Shown: positions 41,998 through 48,284 of the stretch, piece by piece
How positions within the stretch are numbered: the first letter of the stretch is position 1
Layout of the letters: each line of letters starts with the position of its first letter
Assembly: GCF_004348985.1 (NCBI RefSeq)
Contig: NZ_SMKW01000067.1
Location: forward strand, 1-52,724
Source of the DNA: Saccharopolyspora elongata
GTDB lineage: Bacteria; Actinomycetota; Actinomycetes; Mycobacteriales; Pseudonocardiaceae
Reading direction: 5' to 3'
DNA: 52,724 bases
Program-made: the position numbers and the translations under genes
The notes under the pieces: model-generated
Database searches by the model: none
Told to the model about the DNA's origin: nothing
What the model saw: only the letters and a program-made list of their open reading frames with translations

Positions 41998-43254
41998 CTA
42001 CGCCTTGCCGGTCTCGCCGGTGGCGTCCGCGGTGGTCTCCGCCGGGTCGTCCCCGCACGGATCGGTGTGCCATTCGCCGAACGGGTCGTAGTAGCTCGCC
42101 CACGCCCGCTGCCCCGCCGCGAGCTCGTCGTCGGTGAGCAGGGCGCGGCGCAGGGCGTGGTCGATGTCCCGCGGGTCGGCCTCGTGGACGATCACGACGA
42201 GCTCCTGCATCCGGTCGCCGTAGTAGTCGTCCCAGGTCAGCGAGGCCCTGACCTGCCGCTCGGCCGAGACGTCCGCCCAGTCGCCGGGCTCCAGCGCAGC
42301 CAGCCACGGCCCGGCGTGGCCGACGCCGAGGCCACCGCCGGCGGACTCCAGCCACAGCGCGACGTCCGGCTGGCTGGCCACCCAGACCCGGCCGCGGGTC
42401 CGCACCACGCCGTCCAGCAGCACGTCGATCGCCTCGTGCAGCCGCTCCGGGTGGAACGGCCGCCGCTCCTCGAACAGCACCACCGACACTCCCGCGTCGG
42501 TGTCCAGCGACGGCTGCCCGCGCAGCAACCTCCCCTGCGGCCCGTCGACCACACCGCGCCGCGCGTCGGCGGGCACCTTCGCCAGCAGCACGGAAACGTC
42601 CAGGTCGTCCAAGTGCGCGGCGGGGGCATTGGGCGTGAGCCGGGCGATCACCGCCTCGGTGCGCACCCGGTTCCACCGGTCGCCGGAGCGGCCGGCGAGC
42701 ACGATGGCGTCGGCGAACTCGACCTGCCCCACCGCGACCTGGGCGACGGTGCGCTCGTCGTCCGCGCTGCCGCCGAGGCCGCGCTCGACGAGCTCCTCCT
42801 CGCCGGTCGCGTCGGCCAGCCAGGTGGCCAGGTCGACGGTGGTGACGACGGCTCGGACCTCGACGTCGTCGACCAGCGGGCGGTCGTCCACCAGGACGTT
42901 CTGCAGCGCCCAGCAGATCGTTTCGGGTTCCAGCGCCGGATCGAGCTGCACGACGATCCGGGTCACGTCAGGCGCGGCGGACAGCCTGCGCAGCAGCGGC
43001 AGCATGTCGAGGCGCAGGGTGCAGGACACGCAGCCGTGCGCCAGCTCCAGCACCTCGGTGGTCTCGGCGTCTCCGTGCCGGACCAGGCGCCGGACCACGC
43101 CCTGGGTGACTTCGCGCAGGTCGTGGTGCACGAGCGCGGTGCCGGCCGGGTCTTCCCGCCACGCCGCTCCGGCCACCGCCGCGACCTGCTCCGCGCGGAT
43201 CCCGGCCACCATGATCAGCGGAGTCCGCCGGTTCGCGGACGACTCGGTTCCCAT
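41998..43254 (-). CDS. CobW/COG0523-like protein, probable Mrf-type ribosome-hibernation factor
   Basis: 418 aa. It has the CobW C-terminal domain (WVASQPDVALWLES, DRMQELVVIVHEADPRDIDHALR) and a GCVSCT site where COG0523 GTPases have GCxCC. The P-loop expected near residue 20 is absent: MVAGIRAEQVAAVAG has no GKT. That combination, and the place beside zinc-free ribosomal proteins under Zur control, fits Mrf of Mycobacterium smegmatis, which recruits the hibernation factor MPY when zinc is low. The ATG at 43254 is preferred; the open frame's TTG upstream lies inside a Zur-box-like site. Confidence 0.82.
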   Translation of the reverse strand: MGTESSANRRTPLIMVAGIRAEQVAAVAGAAWREDPAGTALVHHDLREVTQGVVRRLVRHGDAETTEVLELAHGCVSCTLRLDMLPLLRRLSAAPDVTRIVVQLDPALEPETICWALQNVLVDDRPLVDDVEVRAVVTTVDLATWLADATGEEELVERGLGGSADDERTVAQVAVGQVEFADAIVLAGRSGDRWNRVRTEAVIARLTPNAPAAHLDDLDVSVLLAKVPADARRGVVDGPQGRLLRGQPSLDTDAGVSVVLFEERRPFHPERLHEAIDVLLDGVVRTRGRVWVASQPDVALWLESAGGGLGVGHAGPWLAALEPGDWADVSAERQVRASLTWDDYYGDRMQELVVIVHEADPRDIDHALRRALLTDDELAAGQRAWASYYDPFGEWHTDPCGDDPAETTADATGETGKA

Positions 43255-43266
43255 CCCCACCTCAAT

Positions 43267-43281
43267 CGACAACGGTTTTCA
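43267..43281 (-). promoter_or_regulatory. Zur-box-like site for the CobW/Mrf-rpmE2-rpmF unit
   Basis: On the minus strand it reads TGAAAAC-C-GTTGTCG, a 7-1-7 near-palindrome close to the actinobacterial Zur consensus TGAAAAT-n-ATTTTCA. It overlaps the region just upstream of the minus-strand start. Confidence 0.65.
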
Positions 43282-43319
43282 TCTGACGCGGACACACGCT
43301 ACCCTCGTCGGCGGTGAAA

Positions 43320-43334
43320 TGAAAATGGATGTCA
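43320..43334 (+). promoter_or_regulatory. Zur-box-like site for the rpmB2-rpmG2-rpsN2-rpsR2 unit
   Basis: TGAAAAT-G-GATGTCA, 18 bp before the rpmB2 start. Together with the site 53 bp away it would let Zur repress both divergent zinc-starvation operons. Confidence 0.65.
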
Positions 43335-43351
43335 TTATCGAGAGGAAGGTC

Positions 43352-43588
43352 ATGTCCGTCCGCTGCCAGGTGACCGGGAAGAAACCCGGCTACGGCAACC
43401 AGGTCTCCCACTCCCACCACCGAACCCGCCGCCGCTGGCTGCCCAACGTGCAGCGGAAGCGCTACTGGCTGCCGTCCGAAGGTCGCTGGATCCGGCTGCG
43501 GGTGTCGACGAAGGGGATGAAGACGATCGAGAAGCTGGGCATCGAGGCCGTGGTGGCCGCGATGCGAGCGCGAGGGGAACGCGTCTGA
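43352..43588 (+). CDS. rpmB2: Ribosomal protein bL28, zinc-free form
   Basis: 78 aa. MSVRCQVTGKKPGYGNQVSHSHHRTRRRWLPNVQRKRYWLP is L28. Only one cysteine remains, so it cannot form the four-cysteine zinc site of the C+ form. It is the first gene of the plus-strand zinc-starvation operon and overlaps rpmG2 by one base. Confidence 0.95.
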   Translation: MSVRCQVTGKKPGYGNQVSHSHHRTRRRWLPNVQRKRYWLPSEGRWIRLRVSTKGMKTIEKLGIEAVVAAMRARGERV

Positions 43589-43755
43589 TGGCCAAGAGCA
43601 CCGACGTCCGCCCGGTGGTCAAGCTGCGATCCACCGCAGGCACCGGCTTCACGTACGTGACCACCAAGAACCGCCGGAACAACCCGGACCGCCTGGTCCT
43701 GCGCAAGTACGACCCGGTGGCCCGCAAGCACGTCGAGTTCCGCGAAGAGCGCTGA
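43588..43755 (+). CDS. rpmG2: Ribosomal protein bL33, zinc-free form
   Basis: 55 aa. MAKSTDVRPVVKLRSTAGTGFTYVTTKNRRNNPDRLVLRKYDP is L33 with no cysteine. The start overlaps the rpmB2 stop (TGATG). Too short and covered by longer spurious frames, but clear by sequence. Confidence 0.95.
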   Translation: MAKSTDVRPVVKLRSTAGTGFTYVTTKNRRNNPDRLVLRKYDPVARKHVEFREER

Positions 43756-43866
43756 AGGATTTAAGCGTCGCGGTGGCGATTTCGATCGCGGAAAGCAAAG
43801 GCGGCTGCGCAGCTTGCTTGACGGGAGTCATGGTCGAGCGCGCTCGCTGCCGATCCTCCTATCCCT

Positions 43867-43914
43867 GCTCGTGAGTGGTCGTTCCGGTTCTTACCGGAAC
43901 TGCCGCTCACGAGC
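43867..43914. terminator. Nested hairpin between rpmG2 and rpsN2 (family A)
   Basis: GCTCGTGAG/CTCACGAGC outer stem with inner GTTCCGGT-TCTT-ACCGGAAC. It lies in the 184-bp gap inside the zinc-starvation operon, so it may separate or attenuate the downstream rpsN2-rpsR2 pair. Confidence 0.7.
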
Positions 43915-43939
43915 TTCGAGCAGTGAAAGGAACGGCCGA

Positions 43940-44245
43940 GTGGCCAAGAAGTCCAAGATCGCGCGCAACGAGCAGCGTCGCGAGATCGTCGCCCGGTACG
44001 CGCAGCGGCGGGCCGAGCTGAAGCAGATCATCGTCGCGCCCGGCAGCAGCCCCGAGGAACGCGTTGCCGCCCAGCGCGAGCTGCAGCGCCAGCCGCGCGA
44101 TGCGAGCCCGGTTCGCCTGCGCAACCGGGATGCCGTCGACGGGCGTCCGCGCGGCTACTTTCGCAAGTTCGGCGTCTCCCGGGTGCGACTGCGCGAGCTG
44201 GCGCACGCGGGCGAGCTGCCCGGCGTGACGAAGTCGAGTTGGTGA
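43940..44245 (+). CDS. rpsN2: Ribosomal protein uS14, zinc-free form
   Basis: 101 aa from the GTG after GAAAGGAA. AKKSKIARNEQRREIVARYAQRRAELK and RLRNRDAVDGRPRGYFRKFGVSRVRLRELAHAGELPGVTKSSW are the long, cysteine-free S14. It replaces the short zinc-binding S14. Four bases separate it from rpsR2. Confidence 0.95.
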   Translation: MAKKSKIARNEQRREIVARYAQRRAELKQIIVAPGSSPEERVAAQRELQRQPRDASPVRLRNRDAVDGRPRGYFRKFGVSRVRLRELAHAGELPGVTKSSW

Positions 44246-44248
44246 GCC

Positions 44249-44488
44249 GTGGTGCACAACGACCGGCGCAGCGTGCGCCGCAAGCCGAACCTGCTCCAGC
44301 GCGAAGGCGTCGTCCAGGTGGACTGGAAGGACACCGCGCTGCTGCGGAAGTTCATCTCCGACCGGGGCAAGATCCGCTCCCGTCGCGTCACCGGCCTGAC
44401 CACGCAGGAGCAGCGCGAGGTGGCGCGGGCGATCAAGAACGCCCGCGAGATGGCCCTGCTGCCCTACCCCGCGAACGGCCGGAAATGA
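44249..44488 (+). CDS. rpsR2: Ribosomal protein uS18, zinc-free form
   Basis: 79 aa, GTG start. KPNLLQREGVVQVDWKDTALLRKFISDRGKIRSRRVTGLT is S18 without the cysteines of the main form. Last gene of the plus-strand zinc-starvation operon. Confidence 0.95.
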   Translation: MVHNDRRSVRRKPNLLQREGVVQVDWKDTALLRKFISDRGKIRSRRVTGLTTQEQREVARAIKNAREMALLPYPANGRK

Positions 44489-44510
44489 ACCATTTGCCCA
44501 GGTAGCTGCT

Positions 44511-44552
44511 CGTGAGCGTGTTGGATCGCCAGAGCGCTCCAACACGCTCACG
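44511..44552 (+). terminator. Terminator after rpsR2 (family B hairpin)
   Basis: 15-bp perfect stem from CGTGAGCGTGTTGGA with a 12-base loop, 22 bases after the rpsR2 stop. Sequence-related to the hairpin at 17516-17559. Confidence 0.8.
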
Positions 44553-44628
44553 ACACCTGAGCAGGCAAAACCTCCTGTTGGCGCCCCTCACCTCGCGCCC
44601 CTCAGCGCCAGCGGCAGGATGGTCGACG

Positions 44629-45309
44629 ATGACGATCGCCGGACGAGCTTCCAAGTTGACCGACACCGCCCCCGCCGCCGACCTCTACGACGTGATCAAC
44701 CGCCGCCGCGACGTGCGCCGGGAGTTCACCGGCGGCGAGCTCCCCGAACCGGTGCTGCGCCGCGTCCTGACCGCCGCGCACAGCGCGCCCAGCGTCGGAC
44801 TGTCCCAGCCGTGGGACTTCGTCCTGGTCCGCGACGACGCCACCCGCCGCGCCTTCCGCGAGCACGTGCTGGCCGAGCGCAGCGTCTTCGCCTCCCAGCT
44901 CGACGGGGAGCGCGCCGAGACCTTCGCCAAGATCAAGGTCGAGGGCATCGTGGAATCGTCGCTGGGCATCGCCGTCACCTACGACCCGAACCGCGGCGCA
45001 CCGCAGGTGCTCGGCCGCCACGCGATCGCCGACGCCGGCCTGTACTCCGTGTGCCTGGCCATCCAGAACCTGTGGCTGGCCGCCACCGCCGAGGGCCTGG
45101 GCGTCGGCTGGGTCAGCTTCTACCGCGAGGAGTTCCTCCGCCGACTGCTGGGCATTCCGCAGGGAGTGCGTCCGGTGGCATGGTTGTGCGTAGGGCCGGT
45201 GCGATCCCTTGCCGACACGCCGGACCTGGAGCGGCACGGCTGGCGACAGCGGTTGCCGCTTGAACAGGTCGTGCACTACGACAAGTACGGACAAGGTCGC
45301 AGCCGGTAG
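44629..45309 (+). CDS. bluB: 5,6-dimethylbenzimidazole synthase (BluB)
   Basis: 226 aa from an ATG with AGGA nine bases upstream. It is a nitroreductase-fold FMN enzyme with DVRREFTGGELPEPVLRRVLTAAHSAPSVGLSQPWDFVLV, and LWLAATAEGLGVGWVSFY near the end, as in BluB. BluB splits reduced FMN to form the lower ligand of vitamin B12. No other cobalamin genes lie beside it; a GGDEF gene follows 65 bp later. Confidence 0.92.
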   Translation: MTIAGRASKLTDTAPAADLYDVINRRRDVRREFTGGELPEPVLRRVLTAAHSAPSVGLSQPWDFVLVRDDATRRAFREHVLAERSVFASQLDGERAETFAKIKVEGIVESSLGIAVTYDPNRGAPQVLGRHAIADAGLYSVCLAIQNLWLAATAEGLGVGWVSFYREEFLRRLLGIPQGVRPVAWLCVGPVRSLADTPDLERHGWRQRLPLEQVVHYDKYGQGRSR

Positions 45310-45374
45310 CCTGGACGGCACGAAACCGCTCCGGCACGCGGTTCCACTACAAGTTGCGCTCCTGCGAGGACGCG

Positions 45375-46880
45375 GTGCTGCAGGATGATCCGCTGATGGT
45401 CGGCCACCTGCCGGCCCACGACCGCCATGTGCGGCTGTTGCTGGACTCCGGCCGCTTCGCCGAGGCGAACGCGGCGTTCGACGAGCTGATCAAGGCCGGG
45501 ACCAGCGACGTCGGCGAGCACTGGAACCGCCCGACCGTGCTGGTGCACCGGGCGTCGGTGGCGTGGCGGCTGGGGCGCATCCCGCTCGCCCTGGAACTGA
45601 TCGCCGAGGGCTGGACCGATCTCGACGTCGACCGCCCGGAAGGCCCGGCGGCCGCGCACACCATCAGCATGCTCGGCTACCTGCTGGAGACCATCGGCCA
45701 CCGCGGCCCAGCGCTGGAGCTGATGGCGCTGTCGGTGCAGATCGCGCGCGACTCCGACGACCAGGCGGCGCTGGCGCACTGCCTGAGCCGGGAGGGCAAC
45801 GCGCGGGTGTTCCGCGCCGTGACCCGGCCCGACGAGACCAGCAGGGCGCAGTTCGAGCTGGCCCGCGACCTGTTCGACGAGTCGCAGGGGCTGGCCAAGC
45901 CCGGGCAGGTGAAGCGCTCCGCGCTGGCCGGGTTCGCTCGGGCGCTGGCCGGCGTCGGCGAGACGGCCGCAGCCGAGCGGACCGCCCTGGAGGCGCTGGC
46001 GCTGGGTCGCGGCGCCGACGACTGGTTCACCACGGCCGAGGCGAACTGGGTGCTGGCGGTGGTGCGCCGCGAGCAGAACCGGCTGGAGGAAGCCCGCACG
46101 TTCGCCAGCCGTGCCCTGGAAGGCGCCGAAACGATCCGCGACACCATGCTGATGATGCAGTTCTCCCTCGACCTCGCGGCGATCTGCGAGGAGCTGTCCG
46201 ACCCGGTCGGCGAGTCCGCCGCGCTGCGGCGAACGGTCGCCGCGAGCAGCACCGCGGTGGAGGTGCTGCAGGAGGGGCTGGGGCAGGCGTTGGAGCAGCG
46301 CCGGGTGGCGGTGCAGGCGCAGCGCATGGCGGTGGCCGCCCGCGAAGCCGCGCTGCGCGACCCGCTGACCGGCCTCACCAACCGCCTCGGCCTGGAGCGG
46401 CGCGCACCCGTGCTGTTGGAGAGCACCGCGGCGGCCGGCCGGGTGCCGTGGCTGTTGCTGCTGGACGTGGACTGGTTCAAGGACGTCAACGACCTCGCCG
46501 GGCACACCGCGGGCGACGTGGTGCTCCAAGAGGTCGCGAACCTGCTGCGCCGCGAATGCCGCGCCGACGACCTCATCTGCCGCTGGGCGGGCGACGAGTT
46601 CGTGGTGCTGCTCGTCGACGCGTCGGAGGAGTCCCGCGACGCCGGGCCGATCGTCGCCGAGCGGATCCGCGCCGCGGTGCAACGGCACGACTGGCGGCTG
46701 GTGCTCGGGCGGCTCACCAAGGCGCCGACGGTGAGCATCGGCGTCGCCGCGGGTCCGGCGAACCTGGAGCACCTGTTCGCCGCCGCCGACATCGCGCTGT
46801 ACCGGGCGAAGCGGGCCGGGCGCAACCGGTGGGAGATCGATGGGGACCGGCCGACCGCGGACAGCTCGACCACGAGTTGA
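45375..46880 (+). CDS. TPR-GGDEF diguanylate cyclase
   Basis: 501 aa from a GTG with GAGG five bases upstream; a TTG seven codons earlier and an ATG seven codons later are possible. The N-terminal ~310 residues are helical TPR-like repeats; the C-terminal GGDEF domain starts ALRDPLTGLTNRLGLE. The active site reads RWAGDEF (Gly1 replaced by Ala), with an inhibitory-site RADD five residues before it. AGDEF can remain active. Such enzymes make cyclic di-GMP, which controls development in actinomycetes; the TPR part probably binds a partner. Confidence 0.9.
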   Translation: MLQDDPLMVGHLPAHDRHVRLLLDSGRFAEANAAFDELIKAGTSDVGEHWNRPTVLVHRASVAWRLGRIPLALELIAEGWTDLDVDRPEGPAAAHTISMLGYLLETIGHRGPALELMALSVQIARDSDDQAALAHCLSREGNARVFRAVTRPDETSRAQFELARDLFDESQGLAKPGQVKRSALAGFARALAGVGETAAAERTALEALALGRGADDWFTTAEANWVLAVVRREQNRLEEARTFASRALEGAETIRDTMLMMQFSLDLAAICEELSDPVGESAALRRTVAASSTAVEVLQEGLGQALEQRRVAVQAQRMAVAAREAALRDPLTGLTNRLGLERRAPVLLESTAAAGRVPWLLLLDVDWFKDVNDLAGHTAGDVVLQEVANLLRRECRADDLICRWAGDEFVVLLVDASEESRDAGPIVAERIRAAVQRHDWRLVLGRLTKAPTVSIGVAAGPANLEHLFAAADIALYRAKRAGRNRWEIDGDRPTADSSTTS

Positions 46881-46911
46881 GGCGCACCCGGCTCGATTAG
46901 GATCGATCGTC

Positions 46912-48246
46912 ATGTCCACCGCGCTGCTATCTCCGATCGACGGGTTTCCCCTGCGCAGCAAGGTAGAATCGACACCGGAAGCCCGGAAGCCCGGAAGCCC
47001 GGAAGCCCGGAAGCCCGGAAGCCCGGAAGCCCGGAAGCCCGGAAGCCCGGAAGCCCGGAAGCCCGGAAGCCCGGCGGTGGGCCATGTCGCCGCTGAGCCG
47101 CAGCGGGCGAAACGCTGGGACACCGCGCCGGTGGAGCGCCGGGTGCTCGGCGTCGTGCGAACCCTGACGACGCTGGATCGCCTGCTGGACGTGCTCCCCG
47201 TGCTCGCCGACGACATGCGGGTGGAGACGCGCTTCGCGGTGGCGGCAGGCTCGGAGTTCGCCGCGAACCTCACCGACGAGCTGCACCGCTCGCAGGCCCG
47301 GGTCGCGGACTGGGAGCAGGCCGTCGGCAAGGACTTCGACCTCGCGATCTCGCCGAGCGGCAACGGCCGGCTGCACGAGCTGGAGATGCCGGTGCTGACG
47401 CTGCCGCACGGCGCCGGGCACCACAAGCTCCGCGCCACGGAATCCGGTGTGGCGGAGGAAGTTTCGGGCCTGTCCGCCGCGCAGCTGATGCACGAGGGCC
47501 GGGTGGTTCCGGCGGTCGTCGGCCTCTCCCACCCGAGCCAGCTGGCCGCGCTGAGGCGCGACTGCCCGGAGGCGGTCGCGCGCGCCGAGGTGATCGGCGA
47601 TCCCTGCTTCGCGCGCCTGCAGGTCAGCCTGCCGATGCGCGAGCACTACCGCGCGGCCCTCGGCACCGGCAGGCGAAAACTCGTGGTCCTCGCCTCGACC
47701 TGGGGCCCGCATTCGCTGTTCGGCAGGCAGGGCGGGCTGGCCCGGGATCTGGTCGCCGCGTTGCCCGCCGACTACCAGGTCGCCCTGGTGCTGCACCCGA
47801 ACATCTGGAGCAGGCACGAGGGCCTGCAGATCCGGACCTGGTTGCAGACCGCCCTGCGCGACGGGCTCGTCCTGGTGCCCAGGCTGCGCAAGTGGCAGGC
47901 CGCGCTGATCGCCGCGGACGTCGTGATCTCGGATCACGGCTCGCTGTCGTGCTACGCCGCAGCGCTGGGAAAACCGCTGCTGCTAGCGGCTTTCGGCACC
48001 GACGAGGTGGTGCCCGGCTCCCCGATGGCGCTGCTGGGCGAGCGGGCGAAGCGCCTCGACACGACCGGAGACGTACGGGCGCAGATCGACGCGGCGCGAC
48101 CGGTACCCGACCACCAGCAGCTCGCGGGGCTGGCCTTCCAAGACCGCGCCTGCGAACGGCTGCGCAGCCTGATCTACCGGCAGCTGGACCTCCCGGAGCC
48201 GCCGTGGCCCGCCCGGCCGGCGCCGGTCGACCTGTTCCACTCGTGA
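46912..48246 (+). CDS. Glycosyltransferase/glycerophosphotransferase-like protein with 8-bp repeats in its coding sequence
   Basis: 444 aa from the ATG eight bases after TAGGAT. Residues about 22-54 are encoded by twelve perfect 8-bp repeats. The conserved part then begins ERRVLGVVRTLTTLDRLLDVLPVLADDMRVETRF and later has LTLPHGAGHHK, LVVLASTWGPHSLFG, LHPNIWSRHEG and VISDHGSLSCYAAALGKPLLL, the layout of GT-B-fold CDP-glycerol or glycan transferases; similar actinomycete proteins are sometimes mislabelled as translation initiation factor. A start after the repeats cannot be excluded. The stop lies in a hairpin shared with the convergent NLR-like gene. Confidence 0.8.
   Translation: MSTALLSPIDGFPLRSKVESTPEARKPGSPEARKPGSPEARKPGSPEARKPGSPAVGHVAAEPQRAKRWDTAPVERRVLGVVRTLTTLDRLLDVLPVLADDMRVETRFAVAAGSEFAANLTDELHRSQARVADWEQAVGKDFDLAISPSGNGRLHELEMPVLTLPHGAGHHKLRATESGVAEEVSGLSAAQLMHEGRVVPAVVGLSHPSQLAALRRDCPEAVARAEVIGDPCFARLQVSLPMREHYRAALGTGRRKLVVLASTWGPHSLFGRQGGLARDLVAALPADYQVALVLHPNIWSRHEGLQIRTWLQTALRDGLVLVPRLRKWQAALIAADVVISDHGSLSCYAAALGKPLLLAAFGTDEVVPGSPMALLGERAKRLDTTGDVRAQIDAARPVPDHQQLAGLAFQDRACERLRSLIYRQLDLPEPPWPARPAPVDLFHS
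46977..47072. repeat. Twelve perfect tandem copies of GGAAGCCC
   Basis: Exactly 12 units of 8 bp, no mismatch, inside the coding frame at 46912. Because 8 is not a multiple of 3, gain or loss of one unit shifts the frame. Both alternative frames reach a stop within about 100 bp after the repeat (TGA at 47094 or 47165). Confidence 0.97.
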
Positions 48247-48284
48247 GCGGTTGTTCCGGTAAGACCCGGAACGATCACTCACGA
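48241..48284. terminator. Hairpin holding the stops of two convergent genes (family A)
   Basis: Outer TCGTGAG/CTCACGA and inner GTTCCGG/CCGGAAC stems. One arm carries the TGA of the plus-strand gene and the other the TGA of the minus-strand NLR-like gene. Confidence 0.75.

Noticed and set aside
46977..47072. CRISPR array
   Set aside because: The unit is 8 bp with no spacers; it is a simple tandem repeat.
46927..47937. A minus-strand frame through the 8-bp repeats
   Set aside because: Its arginine/proline-rich translation is the shadow of the plus-strand transferase-like gene; no family motif or ribosome site.
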